Shown here in pieces: positions 26,344-38,843 of a DNA stretch of 64,000 bases. The notes beneath the pieces were generated by a model. It saw only the letters and a program-made list of their open reading frames with translations. It searched no databases and had not been told where the DNA came from. Each line of letters opens with the position of its first letter. Within the stretch, counting starts at the first letter, position 1. A program made the translations under genes and the position numbers. Source of the stretch: Gemmobacter lutimaris (GTDB lineage: Bacteria; Pseudomonadota; Alphaproteobacteria; Rhodobacterales; Rhodobacteraceae); contig NZ_QXXQ01000006.1 of the NCBI RefSeq assembly GCF_003570715.1, positions 62,001 to 126,000 on the forward strand, given 5' to 3'.

Positions 26344-26948
26344 GCGGGATGATCCATATCGTCGATGATGAAGAGGCGATCCGCGACGCGCTGGCCTTCC
26401 TTCTGGCCTCGCGCGGGGTGGCGGCGCGGGGCTGGGCCTCGGGTGAGGAGTTTCTGGCCGCGCAGCCGCTGGAGGATTGCGCCTGCGTCATCCTTGACGT
26501 GCGCATGGGCGAGCTTTCCGGGCCGGAGGTGTTTGAACGGCTGCGCGCCATGGGTAATCCGGTGCCGGTGATCTTTCTGACCGGACATGCCGATGTGCCG
26601 GTGGCGGTGCGCACACTGAAGGCCGGGGCCTTCGATTTCGTGGAAAAGCCGTTCAACGACAACCAGATCGTGGATCTGGCCCTGCGCGCCATCGCCGCCC
26701 ATAAGGCGGCCGAGGCCGAGGCGGCGGCGCGGCGCGATCTGGCCGCCCGACGGGCCACGCTGTCGGGCCGCGAGGACGAGGTGCTGCGCGCCATGCTGAC
26801 CGGGGCGCTGAACAAGCAGATCGCCGACCAGCTTGGCATCGCCATGCGCACGGTCGAGGTGCATCGCGGCCGGGTTCTGGCCAAGATGGGGGTGCGCAAT
26901 GCCATCGAACTCGCGGCGCTGCTGGGGGCCGACGGGCGCGAGGGCTGA
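26340..26948 (+). CDS. dctR: C4-dicarboxylate response regulator DctR (FixJ/NarL type)
   Basis: A 202-aa response regulator. The receiver domain has the acidic pair near residue 10 (HIVDDEEAI), the phospho-acceptor Asp in VILDVRMG, the Thr in FLTGHAD and the Lys in VEKPF. The output domain is a LuxR-type HTH (LSGREDEVLRAMLTGALNKQIADQLGIAMRTVEVHR). It is the partner of DctS and probable activator of dctPQM. Its ATG overlaps the dctS stop. It is convergent with pdxY, with a gap of six bases. Confidence 0.94.
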   Translation: MSGMIHIVDDEEAIRDALAFLLASRGVAARGWASGEEFLAAQPLEDCACVILDVRMGELSGPEVFERLRAMGNPVPVIFLTGHADVPVAVRTLKAGAFDFVEKPFNDNQIVDLALRAIAAHKAAEAEAAARRDLAARRATLSGREDEVLRAMLTGALNKQIADQLGIAMRTVEVHRGRVLAKMGVRNAIELAALLGADGREG

Positions 26949-26954
26949 GGCCGG

Positions 26955-27803
26955 TCAGGCGCTTCCCAGTGTCAGCAGTGCGCGGCGGAACTCCGGTTCG
27001 GTCAGCACCACCTCGCCCGCGCCAAGCGCCTGCGCATGGGCCAGCGCGCGTGCCGTCAGCGCCTGCGCGGTTTCCACCGCGCAGGGAAGCGCCAGCCCCC
27101 GGCCCAGACCCGCGACCACCAGCCCGGCGAACAGATCGCCGGTGCCGGACAGGGCAATCGGCAGATGCGGCGTCGGGTGGCGGCTGATGCCCTCGGGGCC
27201 AAGGATGACGCTTTCGATATGACCCTCGGGCGTATCCTCCAGCGCGCAGCCTGTCACGATCAGCCGCGCCGCCGGGGCAAGCGCCAGCCCGTCACGCGCG
27301 GTTTGCAGATCCGCCAGCGTGCGGGTCGGCCCGCCGGTCAGCCAGCCCAGTTCAAACGGATTGGGCGTTGCCAGATCGGCCAGCGGCAACAGCCGGTTGC
27401 GCATCACATCGGCAATCGCCTCAGGCACATAAAGGCCCGGCCCCGCATCGCCCATCACCGGGTCGCACAGATAGGTCAGCCGCGGATTCAGCGCCTTCGC
27501 CTCGGCCACGAAATCGGCCACCATCAGCGCCACATCCAGCGAGCCGATATAGCCGGTCAGCAGGATGTCCGCCCGTTCCGCCAGCCCACGTTCGCGCGCG
27601 CCTTGCAGCAGGTCGGAAAAGAACTCCGGCGGCAGGGCACGACCGCGCAGCGTGGGGTAATTCGGAGTGTTGGAAAACATCACGGTAGGGATGGCTGCCA
27701 CCTCAAGCCCCGCCGCCTGCATCGGAAACAGTGCGGCGGAATTGCCGACATGGCCGAAGACGACCTGGCTTTGGATGGCGATCACGAAAGGGGGCGGGGT
27801 CAT
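26955..27803 (-). CDS. pdxY: Pyridoxal kinase
   Basis: A 282-aa ribokinase-fold kinase of the PdxK/PdxY type. It opens FVIAIQSQVVFGHVGNSAALFPMQAAG and has DILLTGYIGSLD, YLCDPVMGDAGPGLYV, TPNPFELGWLTG and the anion-hole motif SGTGDLFAGLVVAG with the catalytic Asp. It phosphorylates pyridoxal in the PLP salvage pathway. ATG 27803 is used because the family sequence starts there; an upstream in-frame GTG would add unrelated residues. It lies next to an IS3 relic. Confidence 0.93.
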   Translation of the reverse strand: MTPPPFVIAIQSQVVFGHVGNSAALFPMQAAGLEVAAIPTVMFSNTPNYPTLRGRALPPEFFSDLLQGARERGLAERADILLTGYIGSLDVALMVADFVAEAKALNPRLTYLCDPVMGDAGPGLYVPEAIADVMRNRLLPLADLATPNPFELGWLTGGPTRTLADLQTARDGLALAPAARLIVTGCALEDTPEGHIESVILGPEGISRHPTPHLPIALSGTGDLFAGLVVAGLGRGLALPCAVETAQALTARALAHAQALGAGEVVLTEPEFRRALLTLGSA

Positions 27804-27960
27804 GCGGGGCCGTCCAACCTGTTGTTCCTGTGCTCGACCCGGCCGCTTTCCAGCCGCCGGACAGCATGTTTGCACCAGTCCCCGGCCCGCAGGTCAAGGG
27901 CGGTAACGTCCTGCGGCTTGGCCCGGTTCAGCCGGTCCACACAAAGCACCTGCCTGCGCC

Positions 27961-28235
27961 GAGGCGAAGGATGTTTGGCCGATATTCCTGACCTCGGGCG
28001 GATCGAACTTGTGGATGGCCTTGTTCAGCGCTTCGATTCAGAACTCGGCTTCCAGCGTGTTTGATATCCGCCTGTGCAGAACCTTGCGGGGATGCCCGTC
28101 CATGATCGCCACGAAGATGCACCTTCCGGCAGGGCCCGCTTCCATTGATGGATCGTCGTCAGATGCACCCCGAAACCGGCTCTGCTTCATGCGATTCCGC
28201 TCTTCTTCCGGCCTTGTAAACGTGGCGGAAAACAT
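27961..28235 (-). pseudogene. Degenerate IS3-family transposase relic (orfA fused to orfB fragments)
   Basis: Reading the minus strand, one frame gives MFSATF near 28235 and then, in a shifted frame, GVHLTTIHQWKRALPEG, typical of IS3-family OrfA. It runs directly into another frame with RKVLHRRISNTLEAEF, then a stop, then IEALNKAIHKFDPPEV, which match the C-terminal integrase core of IS3-family OrfB. The middle of both genes is missing and frames are broken. No terminal repeats or target duplications were found. It is a dead remnant between pdxY and thiD. Confidence 0.75.
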
Positions 28236-28323
28236 CGGTGGCAAACGCAGTTTCCGGGGATCCGATCCGCAAGGCTGGTAGAGTTGCGGGCAATTCCCGC
28301 CTGATCTTGCTGCCGACATGCCT

Positions 28324-29079
28324 TCAGACCTGCCGCGAAATGGCGGCCTTGTCCGAGGCGGCGGCCCAAAAGCTGTGCTGCACCCGGCTTTTTGCGGCAG
28401 CGACCGCGCCTTGAAGGTCGTTTCCTAGCGAAAGATGGGCGGCGATGGCACTGGCCAACTGGCAACCCGTCCCCCGCAGTGTGGCATCTATCCGGGGCGC
28501 ACTGAAAACAACGGGTTCGGCGTTTGGAAGGTAAAGGCGATCCTCGCTTGTGTCGGGGGATGCGCCATGGCCACCCTTGACCAGCACTGCGCGGCATCCC
28601 CGTTCGAGAAGGGCCGTTACACGAGCCCTTTCCTCTGGTGCGATCACCCCGAGGCGTCGGGCCAGCATCGCAAGCTCGGGCAGGTTGGGGGTGAGGAGGT
28701 CTACCTTGGGCAGGAGCCGGCCCAGCAGCAGGTCCGTTCCTGCCGTGTCTATGAGGTCGTGGCCGGAGCTTGAGCAGAGCACCGGATCGAGAATGCAGGG
28801 CGCGGCTGGCAGGGTTGCCGCAACGGCGTTGACGATGGCGGCTGAACAGAGCATCCCGATCTTGACCGCCGCGACCTGTCCCGCCGCGCGGATCTGGGCC
28901 GCGACCACCTCGGGCGCGATCGGATGAACCGCCGTCACCGTCCGGTCGGTCTGCGCCGTGACGGCGGTGACGGCAACGCGCGCGGTGATGCCACACTGCG
29001 CGGCCGTGGCGCAGTCGCGCAAAAGCCCCGCCCCGCCGCTTGAATCCATGCCGCCAATGAAGAGAACACACGCGGTCAT
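28324..29079 (-). CDS. thiD: Hydroxymethylpyrimidine/phosphomethylpyrimidine kinase
   Basis: A 251-aa ribokinase-fold protein. The substrate-binding opening is FIGGMDSSGGAGLLRDC. VAAVKIGMLCS, the DPVLCSSSGHDLID loop, TPNLPELAMLA, VLVKGGHG and the anion-hole motif LRGTGCQLASAIAAHL follow. Most ThiD proteins have GTGCT here; GTGCQ is a small variation. It phosphorylates HMP and HMP-P in thiamine synthesis. Last gene of the thi operon; the start overlaps the thiF stop by four bases. Confidence 0.94.
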   Translation of the reverse strand: MTACVLFIGGMDSSGGAGLLRDCATAAQCGITARVAVTAVTAQTDRTVTAVHPIAPEVVAAQIRAAGQVAAVKIGMLCSAAIVNAVAATLPAAPCILDPVLCSSSGHDLIDTAGTDLLLGRLLPKVDLLTPNLPELAMLARRLGVIAPEERARVTALLERGCRAVLVKGGHGASPDTSEDRLYLPNAEPVVFSAPRIDATLRGTGCQLASAIAAHLSLGNDLQGAVAAAKSRVQHSFWAAASDKAAISRQV

Positions 29080-29993
29080 GCGCCGTCCCCGATGATGGCG
29101 ACCGACCTGTACCCATCTGCGATGACAGCTTGCGCGGCGCGCCAGGCGCGAAGACCGGTCGTGCAGACGAACACAACGCGCTGTCCTGCGTGCTGCGGCC
29201 TTGGTTCGGGCTGTTGCTGCGCGCGCAGGTCGATCACCAGATCGTCACGGGTGATCTGGGCGGGGGCAAGGATTTCGGGCAGGGCGGTTTCCGGCTCTGG
29301 GGCGCCGTCGAAACGAAACGCGCCAAGCCGCCAGTCTGCCAGATCCAGCGAAAGCATCTGCCCCAACGGCGAAGGCTTCTGGCCCAGCAGCACCGCCAAT
29401 ACCATTTGTGCCTGAAGTGCGCCCAGCGTCGCAACCACCGGCCCCATCACACCGTCAACCGCGCAACTGCCCAATCTGCCGGGCAAGTCGGGAAAGACGG
29501 CACGCAGGCTTGGCGCACCGCCGCAGAAGCCGCCAACGTAGCCCTGCCGCGCCAGCACCGAGGCGCTGATGAGCGATGTTCCGGCGGCGTGGCAAAGGTC
29601 GGACAGCGCGTAGGTAACGGCGAAACTGTCGGCTGCGTCGATGACAAGATCGACCGCGGCAATTTCCGCCCGCGCCGTGACCGGATCGAGGCGCCCGACA
29701 AGGGGAGAGACTTCGCAATCTGGGTTCAGGCCGGCAAGCGCGACCGCTGCCGCCTCTGCCTTCGGGCGGCCGAGGTCGGACATGCGAAACAGGGTCTGGC
29801 GGTGAAGATTGCTTTCCTCCACGGTATCGGGGTCGGCAAGGCGCAGATAGCCCACGCCGGCCCCCACGAGCGCCGGCAGGAGCGTCGCGCCCAGCCCGCC
29901 CGCACCGACCACAAGCACGCGGGCGGCGGCAAGTTTCGCCTGTCCGGTTGCCCCGAACCCGGACAGCCGGATCTGTCGCGCGTAGCGGGTCAT
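29076..29993 (-). CDS. thiF: ThiF-like adenylyltransferase with C-terminal rhodanese-like segment
   Basis: A 305-aa E1-like protein that should adenylate the C-terminus of ThiS. It has GAGGLG at 30-35, DPDTVEESNLHRQTLF with the ATP-binding Arg, and C177 in SCAVDGVMGP, corresponding to the ThiF cysteine that links to ThiS in E. coli. The CxxC pair expected near 162-165 is SLRA and no second CxxC is present, so the zinc site is lost. The last 55 residues look rhodanese-like with a Cys loop (VFVCTTGLRA, C277). ATG 29993 overlaps the thiE stop. Confidence 0.9.
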   Translation of the reverse strand: MTRYARQIRLSGFGATGQAKLAAARVLVVGAGGLGATLLPALVGAGVGYLRLADPDTVEESNLHRQTLFRMSDLGRPKAEAAAVALAGLNPDCEVSPLVGRLDPVTARAEIAAVDLVIDAADSFAVTYALSDLCHAAGTSLISASVLARQGYVGGFCGGAPSLRAVFPDLPGRLGSCAVDGVMGPVVATLGALQAQMVLAVLLGQKPSPLGQMLSLDLADWRLGAFRFDGAPEPETALPEILAPAQITRDDLVIDLRAQQQPEPRPQHAGQRVVFVCTTGLRAWRAAQAVIADGYRSVAIIGDGA

Positions 29994-30601
29994 TGCAGAT
30001 ACCTCCGCGTTGCTGCAAGCCAGTCGCGGCAGCGCGCTTCGGGGTCTGGAGCTTGCTGAATATCGGTCACCACCGCCGCGCAGTCGGCTCCGGCGGCAAA
30101 AAGGCCGGGCAGCCGCTCGGGCGTCAGGCCCCCGATGCCGACCAGCGGGGTCGCGCCTGCCCGCGCCCTCCAGTCGCGCACCCGGTCCAGCCCCTGCGGC
30201 CCCCATTTCATCTGCTTCAGCCGTGTCGGATAGATCGGCCCGAGTGCCACATAGGCCGGACCAAGCGCCAGTGCCCGCGCCAGTTCCGCCTCGTCATGTG
30301 TCGAAAGGCCGTAACGCACCCCAGCGCGACGTAGTGCTGCAAAATCTGTGCTGTCCATATCCTCTTGCCCGAGATGGACAAAATCGCAGCCCAGATCGAG
30401 CGCGACTTCCCAGTGGTCATTCACCACCAGCCGGGCACCATGCAGAGCACAGAGATCGCGCGCCCGGCCGATCTGCCGTCGGATCTCGGCTTCGGGCAGG
30501 GCCTTGATCCGCAACTGCACAAGCCGGACACCAAGCGGCACCAGCCGTTCCAGTTGCGCGACATCGCCCACGATCAGGTAGAAGGGATCGAGCCACATCA
30601 T
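29990..30601 (-). CDS. thiE: Thiamine-phosphate synthase
   Basis: A 203-aa TIM-barrel protein. [16 protein letters not shown] binds pyrophosphate, [24 protein letters not shown] is the central signature, and [22 protein letters not shown] and [27 protein letters not shown] follow. It joins HMP-PP to the thiazole phosphate. It is rather short but complete. It overlaps thiG by four bases and thiF by four bases. Confidence 0.94.
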   Translation of the reverse strand: MMWLDPFYLIVGDVAQLERLVPLGVRLVQLRIKALPEAEIRRQIGRARDLCALHGARLVVNDHWEVALDLGCDFVHLGQEDMDSTDFAALRRAGVRYGLSTHDEAELARALALGPAYVALGPIYPTRLKQMKWGPQGLDRVRDWRARAGATPLVGIGGLTPERLPGLFAAGADCAAVVTDIQQAPDPEARCRDWLAATRRYLQ

Positions 30602-31356
30602 GCCAGCTCCGCCATGCCGAAGACCGGGGTCGAGGCCACCGCCATGTCGCGGCGCAGCATCAGCCCGGCCTCGTGTGCCAGCCGCCCGGCGGCCACCGCC
30701 TGCCCGAAGGCGCGCGCCATGCCCACCGGGTCGCGGGCCTTTGCGACGGCGGTGTTCAGCAGCACCGCGTCAAAGCCCATCTCCATCGCGGCGGCGGCCT
30801 GCGAGGGTGCGCCGATGCCAGCGTCGATCACCAGCGCGATTCCGGGGAAATGGGCGCGCAGGCTGCGCAGGCCCTCGGGGTTGCGCAGGCCTTGCCCCGA
30901 GCCGATCGGCGCGCCCCATGGCATCAGCACCCGGCAACCGGCCTCGACCAGCCGTTCGGCAAGGATCAGATCCTCGGTCATGTAGGGAAAGACCGCGAAG
31001 CCCTCGGAACAAAGGATGCGCGCCGCCTCGACAAGAGCGAACGGGTCGGGTTGCAGGGTGTCGGCATGGCCGATCACCTCAAGCTTGATCCAGTTAGTGG
31101 CAAAGAGTTCCCGCGCCATGTGGGCGGTGGTCACCGCCTCGCGCACGCTGTGGCAGCCGGCGGTGTTGGGCAGGATGCGGCGGCCGGTGTCGCGCAAGAG
31201 CTCGCGGAACGCGCCGCCCCCCGCGCCCTCGCGGCGCAGGGAGACGGTGATGACCTCGGCCCCCGAGGCGGTGATGGCCTCGCCAAGGATGGCGGGCGAG
31301 GGGTATTGCGCCGTGCCCAGAAGCAGGCGGCTGGTCAGGGGGATGCCATAGAACAT
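30598..31356 (-). CDS. thiG: Thiazole synthase
   Basis: A 252-aa TIM-barrel enzyme that makes the thiamine thiazole from DXP, dehydroglycine and ThiS thiocarboxylate. Signatures are [13 protein letters not shown], the Schiff-base Lys in [39 protein letters not shown] and [30 protein letters not shown]. Complete. Three bases separate it from thiS. Confidence 0.96.
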   Translation of the reverse strand: MFYGIPLTSRLLLGTAQYPSPAILGEAITASGAEVITVSLRREGAGGGAFRELLRDTGRRILPNTAGCHSVREAVTTAHMARELFATNWIKLEVIGHADTLQPDPFALVEAARILCSEGFAVFPYMTEDLILAERLVEAGCRVLMPWGAPIGSGQGLRNPEGLRSLRAHFPGIALVIDAGIGAPSQAAAAMEMGFDAVLLNTAVAKARDPVGMARAFGQAVAAGRLAHEAGLMLRRDMAVASTPVFGMAELA

Positions 31357-31359
31357 CGC

Positions 31360-31546
31360 TCAGCCCCCCTGCATAGGGGCGAGAACCTCGACCCGCGCGC
31401 CGGGGACGAGGGGGGTGCTGCCGCGCAACGCTGCCGGGACGAAGGCCCCGTCCAGTGCGGTGGCGACGGCGCGATCGTCGAAGCCCAGTTCGACCAGCAA
31501 CGCGGCCAGATCGGTGGCCTGCACCCTGTGCCGGGTGCCATTCACT

Positions 31547-31557
<11 letters not shown>
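31360..31557 (-). CDS. thiS: Sulfur carrier protein ThiS
   Basis: A 65-aa ubiquitin-fold protein ending in the required Gly-Gly (PMQGG). This end is adenylated by ThiF and converted to the thiocarboxylate used by ThiG. The N-terminal LEVNGTRHRV strand is typical. The start overlaps the thiO end by 11 bases. Confidence 0.95.
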
Positions 31558-34541
<2,984 letters not shown>

Positions 34542-34868
34542 TAGGCGCAACATCGGAATACTTGCCGGTCATGTCAACTGCAAAAGGATGACACGGGTGC
34601 CAAACTGAAGGAGGGGCCAAACAGGCAAGGGAATCCGGTGGCGCGTTTTCTGCCGTGTTTGTTCCCGGTCGCAAGGCAGGAGGAAGCGGTCACTCAGGAT
34701 GACCAGTGTCCACCTGGCCCTTGGCTGCCCATATCCGCTTTTCAGGAATGCCGGGTATTGCACGAAGGGCAGGAACGCGAAATCCACGCTGCGGCATGTT
34801 GGCCGCGAGGAACCGGAACCTCCGTGCCGAGGCGACTTTCAAGCTTTGGTGGGGGCTTCGTTGGACAT
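34542..34868. other. Non-coding gap between the thi and kdp operons
   Basis: About 330 bases upstream of the TPP riboswitch and downstream of kdpE. It should hold the thi promoter near the riboswitch and the end of the kdp transcript. Short open frames on both strands lack a credible ribosome-binding site or recognisable protein pattern. I see no gene and no clear terminator. Confidence 0.6.
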
Positions 34869-35579
34869 TCAGGAAAAATAGGCCCCACTGCCGGGTGAAC
34901 CCGGTTCGTTGAAACGGTAGCCCACGCCCGGCTCGTTCAGGATCAGCGTCGGGCTGGACGGGTCGTCTTCAAGCTTCTTGCGCAGCGACCGGACAGTGAC
35001 GCGCAGGTATTCCACATTCTCGGTATGGGCAGGCCCCCAGACTCCGCGCAACAGATAGGTGTGGGTCAGCACCTTGCCCGGATGGCTGGCCAATTCGGCC
35101 AGCAGCGCGAATTCCTTGGGCGTCAGTCGGGCCTCCTGGCCGGATTTGCGCACACTATGCGCGTCAAGGTCGATCTCGACCGGGCCGACCCTGACCCGCC
35201 GCGCAACGCCCGCGCTGCGGTCTGCCCGGCGCAGGCAAGAGCGGATGCGCGCCAGAAGTTCCTCGCTGTCGAAAGGCTTGGTGACGTAATCGTCGGCGCC
35301 GAGGTCGAGCGCGGTCACCTTTTCGCCCGACCCCTCGCGGGCGGTGAGCACGATGATGGGCACGCCCCGGTCGCGGAACGGACCGATGAGCTCCAGACCG
35401 TCGCGGTCGGGCAAGCCGAGATCCAGAAGCACCAGCCTTGGCCGCGCACGCTCCAGCGACTGAAGCGCCGCCGTCGCGGTCGCGGCTTCCTCGATCACAT
35501 AGCCGCTGCGCTCGGTGGAAACCCGCAAGAGCCGCCGGATCGGCATTTCGTCATCGACGATCAGGATGTGGTCGCTCAT
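34869..35579 (-). CDS. kdpE: Response regulator KdpE (OmpR family)
   Basis: A 236-aa OmpR-type regulator. The receiver has the acidic pair in ILIVDDE, phospho-Asp in LLDLGLPDRDG, VLTAREG, and the Lys in VTKPF. The winged-helix output contains LTPKEFALLAELASHPGKVLTHTYLLRGVWG and the YLRVTVRSLRKKLEDDP recognition helix. It activates kdp under K+ limitation or osmotic stress. The start overlaps the kdpD stop. Last gene of the operon. Confidence 0.95.
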   Translation of the reverse strand: MSDHILIVDDEMPIRRLLRVSTERSGYVIEEAATATAALQSLERARPRLVLLDLGLPDRDGLELIGPFRDRGVPIIVLTAREGSGEKVTALDLGADDYVTKPFDSEELLARIRSCLRRADRSAGVARRVRVGPVEIDLDAHSVRKSGQEARLTPKEFALLAELASHPGKVLTHTYLLRGVWGPAHTENVEYLRVTVRSLRKKLEDDPSSPTLILNEPGVGYRFNEPGSPGSGAYFS

Positions 35580-38230
35580 GCCATGCCTTCCATGGAGATC
35601 TGCACGATGGCTTCGGGCGGGATGCGGATGGTGAACCGCGATCCACCGCGCTGTCGGCGCGCGGCTTCGACAGTGAAACCCATCGCCTGCGAGAAGCCCT
35701 TGACGATGGCAAGCCCAAGGCCCGACCCGCCGGTCCGGTCCGAAGTCTCGCCGCGTGCGAAACGGTCGAAGATGCGCTGCTCGCTGCCCTGCGGGATGCC
35801 GGGCCCCCGGTCGAGCACGTCGATCACCGGGCCGCGCCGACCCATCCGCGCGACCACCTCGATGGTTTCGTCCTCGGGCGAATATTTCACCGCATTGTCG
35901 ATCAGATTCAGGATCGCATGGTGCAGCAACACGGCGTCCGCGCGCACCAGTGGAAGATTCGGATCGATCATCGTTTGCAGCTTGCGCCCCTCCAGCGGTC
36001 CTGCAAGGTCGGCCAGGGCCGAGGTGATGGCATCGGTCAGGTCGATGGGCTGAAGATCGGGGGTGACCGCGCCTTCCTCAATCCGGGTCAGATCGAGCAG
36101 GTCGGACAGAAACCTGTTCAGCCGCCGCGCCTCGCTGCGCAATGTCTCTACCAGTTCCGCTTCGTCGCCGCTGGCCGACAGCGCCTCGGCGGCGGCCGTG
36201 ACCACCGTCAGCGGTGTCCTGAGATCGTGACTGAGCGAGGCAAGAAGTGCGGCGCGCAGGCTGTCGCGCTGGCGCACGACCTCCATCTCGCGCATGTCCG
36301 CTTCCAGCTTGAGCCGTTCATGCGCCAGCGCCGCTTGGTCGATCAGGCTCTCGGCAAGCGCCGCGCGTTCGGTCGGGACGGCATCGCGGCCGGCCGGGCT
36401 GCGCAATCCCAGAACCGCCAGCGTGCCGAGCGAGGTCTTGAGCGGGCGGAATTGCCAGTCGCTTGCCGTCAGCGTGTTGGTGCCGCGCCCCGCTGCCTCG
36501 CCATGTTCGAAGGCCCATTCGGCGGCGGCGCGGTCCACGGGGCTCAGCTCCGGCTTCGCTTGCCCCGAGGCCGTGATCTTCACCCCGTCCCCGGAGCTGT
36601 GCAATACAATCGTCTGCACAGCGAGGATCGTGCGGATCTCGTCGCAAACGATCTGCGCTGTCTCGGAGGTTTCGGATGCGGCACTCAGGCGTGTCGCGAA
36701 CCGGGCAAGTGCCGCGTTCTCCCGCGCGCTGCGCATCGCAAGGGCCGCCGCCGCCCGCGCCTGCGCGGCGAGCTGGCCGGTGATGATCGCCACCACGACC
36801 AGCAGCATCGCGGTGATGATATTGGCCGGACCGTAAATAATGAAGGTGTAGAAGGGTTGCAGGAAAAAGAAGTTATAGGCGATTCCCGCAGCGACGGCCG
36901 CCACAAGGCCCGCCCGGAAGCCGAAATAGCTGGCACTTACGATCACCGGGACGAGGTAAAGCATGTCAATCGGACCGCGGCTGATCCAGTCCTGTGCGAA
37001 GAACAGCACGAGGGTGGTAAGCCCGACCGCCCCGAGCGCCACGGCATCGCCGCCGAACGGAGCCTTGGGCACATAGTGTCGCCAGTTGTCCGCCCGGCGC
37101 TCGTGTGCCAGCGGCACCACATGCACCGAGACACCGCTGGACCTGTCAATGAGGTCTTTCACGATTGACTGGCGGAACCGCGGGAAGCCGCGACCGCCAT
37201 GGCGCGAACTGCCGATGACCAGTTGTGTGGCGCGCGTCGCCTTGCATTGAGCGAGGATCGCCTCCTGCACGGCGGTTGCTGGCACCGACTGGAGCGTTGC
37301 GCCCAGTGAGGATGCCAGCGACAGGATGCGCGCAAGTTGGGTCTTCTCCGCATCGCTGAGTCGAGAGGCCGAGGGCGTTTCAACAAAAAGCGCGATCAAC
37401 GGCGCCTTCAGGGCATCCGCCAGCCGCTTCGCGGCCCGGACAACCTGTTCGCCACCGGCCGCCTCGGAAATCGCCACCAGAACCCGCTGCCCGCCGCCGT
37501 AGCCGTCCTTGCCTGTGACGCCCTGATGTTCCTTGATCCGGGCATCCACATAATGCGCCGCATGGCGCAACGCGAGTTCGCGGAGCGCGAGCAGGTTGCC
37601 CTTGGAGAAGAAGTGGTCGAGCGCTTGGGCCGCCTGTTCAGGAACGTAGATCTTGCCTGCCTCAAGCCGGACGATCAGGTCCTCGGGAGGCAGGTCGATC
37701 AGTTCGATCTCGGCGTTCTCGAAGACCTTGTCGGGGACAGTCTCGCGCACGCGGACATGTGTGAAGGAGCCGACCACGTCGTTCAGGCTCTCGACGTGCT
37801 GGATGTTCACGGTGGTCATCACGTCGATGCCTGCGGCGAGCAGTTCCTCGATGTCCTGCCACCGCTTGGGGTGACGGCTGCCCTGGGCATTGGTGTGGGC
37901 GAGTTCGTCCACAAGCACGATCTGCGGGTGCCGTTCGAGAACCGCGTCGATGTCCATTTCGGTGAGCGTCTGGCCCCGATAGACAAGCTCCTTGCGCGGA
38001 ACGACCGGCAGGGGGGCAACAAGCGCCTCGGTCTCCTTGCGTCCGTGGGTCTCGACAATGCCGATCACCACGTCCTTGCCCGCCTTGCACTTCTCGGCGC
38101 CTTCCAGCAGCATCTCGTAGGTTTTCCCGACGCCGGGAGCGGCGCCGAGAAAGATCTTGAGCGTGCCGCGCCCCTCCCGTTCCGCTTCGCGGAGCAATGC
38201 ATCTGGTGAGGGGCGCGTTTCTTCAGTCAT
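35576..38230 (-). CDS. kdpD: Sensor histidine kinase KdpD
   Basis: An 884-aa kinase with the full KdpD layout. The N-terminal KdpD domain has Walker A GAAPGVGKTYEM (29-40) and the LVDELAHTN Walker B. A universal-stress-protein-like domain follows (about 245-370). Four membrane helices lie around 400-500, then a GAF-like region, the dimerisation box SLSHDLRTPLTVV (about 660) and the HATPase domain with DNAVKYSP and GGSGLGLAIVKGF. It senses K+ status and controls KdpE. It starts nine bases after the kdpC stop. Confidence 0.97.
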   Translation of the reverse strand: MTEETRPSPDALLREAEREGRGTLKIFLGAAPGVGKTYEMLLEGAEKCKAGKDVVIGIVETHGRKETEALVAPLPVVPRKELVYRGQTLTEMDIDAVLERHPQIVLVDELAHTNAQGSRHPKRWQDIEELLAAGIDVMTTVNIQHVESLNDVVGSFTHVRVRETVPDKVFENAEIELIDLPPEDLIVRLEAGKIYVPEQAAQALDHFFSKGNLLALRELALRHAAHYVDARIKEHQGVTGKDGYGGGQRVLVAISEAAGGEQVVRAAKRLADALKAPLIALFVETPSASRLSDAEKTQLARILSLASSLGATLQSVPATAVQEAILAQCKATRATQLVIGSSRHGGRGFPRFRQSIVKDLIDRSSGVSVHVVPLAHERRADNWRHYVPKAPFGGDAVALGAVGLTTLVLFFAQDWISRGPIDMLYLVPVIVSASYFGFRAGLVAAVAAGIAYNFFFLQPFYTFIIYGPANIITAMLLVVVAIITGQLAAQARAAAALAMRSARENAALARFATRLSAASETSETAQIVCDEIRTILAVQTIVLHSSGDGVKITASGQAKPELSPVDRAAAEWAFEHGEAAGRGTNTLTASDWQFRPLKTSLGTLAVLGLRSPAGRDAVPTERAALAESLIDQAALAHERLKLEADMREMEVVRQRDSLRAALLASLSHDLRTPLTVVTAAAEALSASGDEAELVETLRSEARRLNRFLSDLLDLTRIEEGAVTPDLQPIDLTDAITSALADLAGPLEGRKLQTMIDPNLPLVRADAVLLHHAILNLIDNAVKYSPEDETIEVVARMGRRGPVIDVLDRGPGIPQGSEQRIFDRFARGETSDRTGGSGLGLAIVKGFSQAMGFTVEAARRQRGGSRFTIRIPPEAIVQISMEGMA

Positions 38231-38239
38231 GGGAACACC

Positions 38240-38818
38240 TTAATCGCTGTCCGCCGGAGCGGCCAGTTCGGCGTCGAGCGCGAGGTTGAGTTCCAGCACG
38301 TTGACGATACGGCCGTCGGTGAAGAACGCGCCGGGCGCGTAGGCCATGTTCCGGACGAGTGTCGTGACCGCCGAGGGCTCGACCCCGCGGGCTCTCGCCA
38401 CCCGTGCGACCTGAAACAACGCGCCTTCGAGCGAGATATGGGGGTCGAGCCCGGCTCCGGACGCGGTGACAAGGTCTGCCGGGATCGGCCGCTCCTCGGT
38501 GGCACCGCCATAGGCCGCGATCAGGGCCGCCGCACGTTCGGTCAGCTCCGGGTTCGCCGGAGAGAGGTTCGAGCCGCCGGCACCCGCCGCATCGTAGTCC
38601 ACGGCCGAAGGCCGGGGCCAGAAATACTGCGGCGAGGTGAACGCCTGCGCAATCAGGCGGCTACCGACGATCTTGCCATCCCCGTTCGTGACGAGCGACC
38701 CGTTGGCGGTGGCGGGTGTCACGACTTGCGCGAACCCGAGGATGATGGCGGTGTAGCCGCCTACGCAAAGGACCATGGTCGCGGCAGCGACGCGCAGGCC
38801 GGAAATGAAGTCTGACAT
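38240..38818 (-). CDS. kdpC: Potassium-transporting ATPase KdpC subunit
   Basis: A 192-aa protein with one N-terminal membrane helix (VAAATMVLCVGGYTAIILGFAQVV). The periplasmic domain carries the KdpC signatures GSRLIAQAFTSPQYFWPRPSA, YDAAGAGGSNLSPANPEL and DLVTASGAGLDPHIS. It stabilises the KdpFABC complex and aids ATP use by KdpB. ATG 38818 is preferred to ATG 38824 because of ribosome-binding-site spacing (GAGGAG). It lies between kdpA and kdpD. Confidence 0.95.
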   Translation of the reverse strand: MSDFISGLRVAAATMVLCVGGYTAIILGFAQVVTPATANGSLVTNGDGKIVGSRLIAQAFTSPQYFWPRPSAVDYDAAGAGGSNLSPANPELTERAAALIAAYGGATEERPIPADLVTASGAGLDPHISLEGALFQVARVARARGVEPSAVTTLVRNMAYAPGAFFTDGRIVNVLELNLALDAELAAPADSD

Positions 38819-38843
38819 GTGCATGTCTCCTCTTGTCCGCCGA

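Noticed and set aside
34569-34787. A 72-codon minus-strand open frame in the thi/kdp gap
   Set aside because: No ribosome-binding site, no recognisable protein pattern, and overlapping frames on the other strand are equally long.
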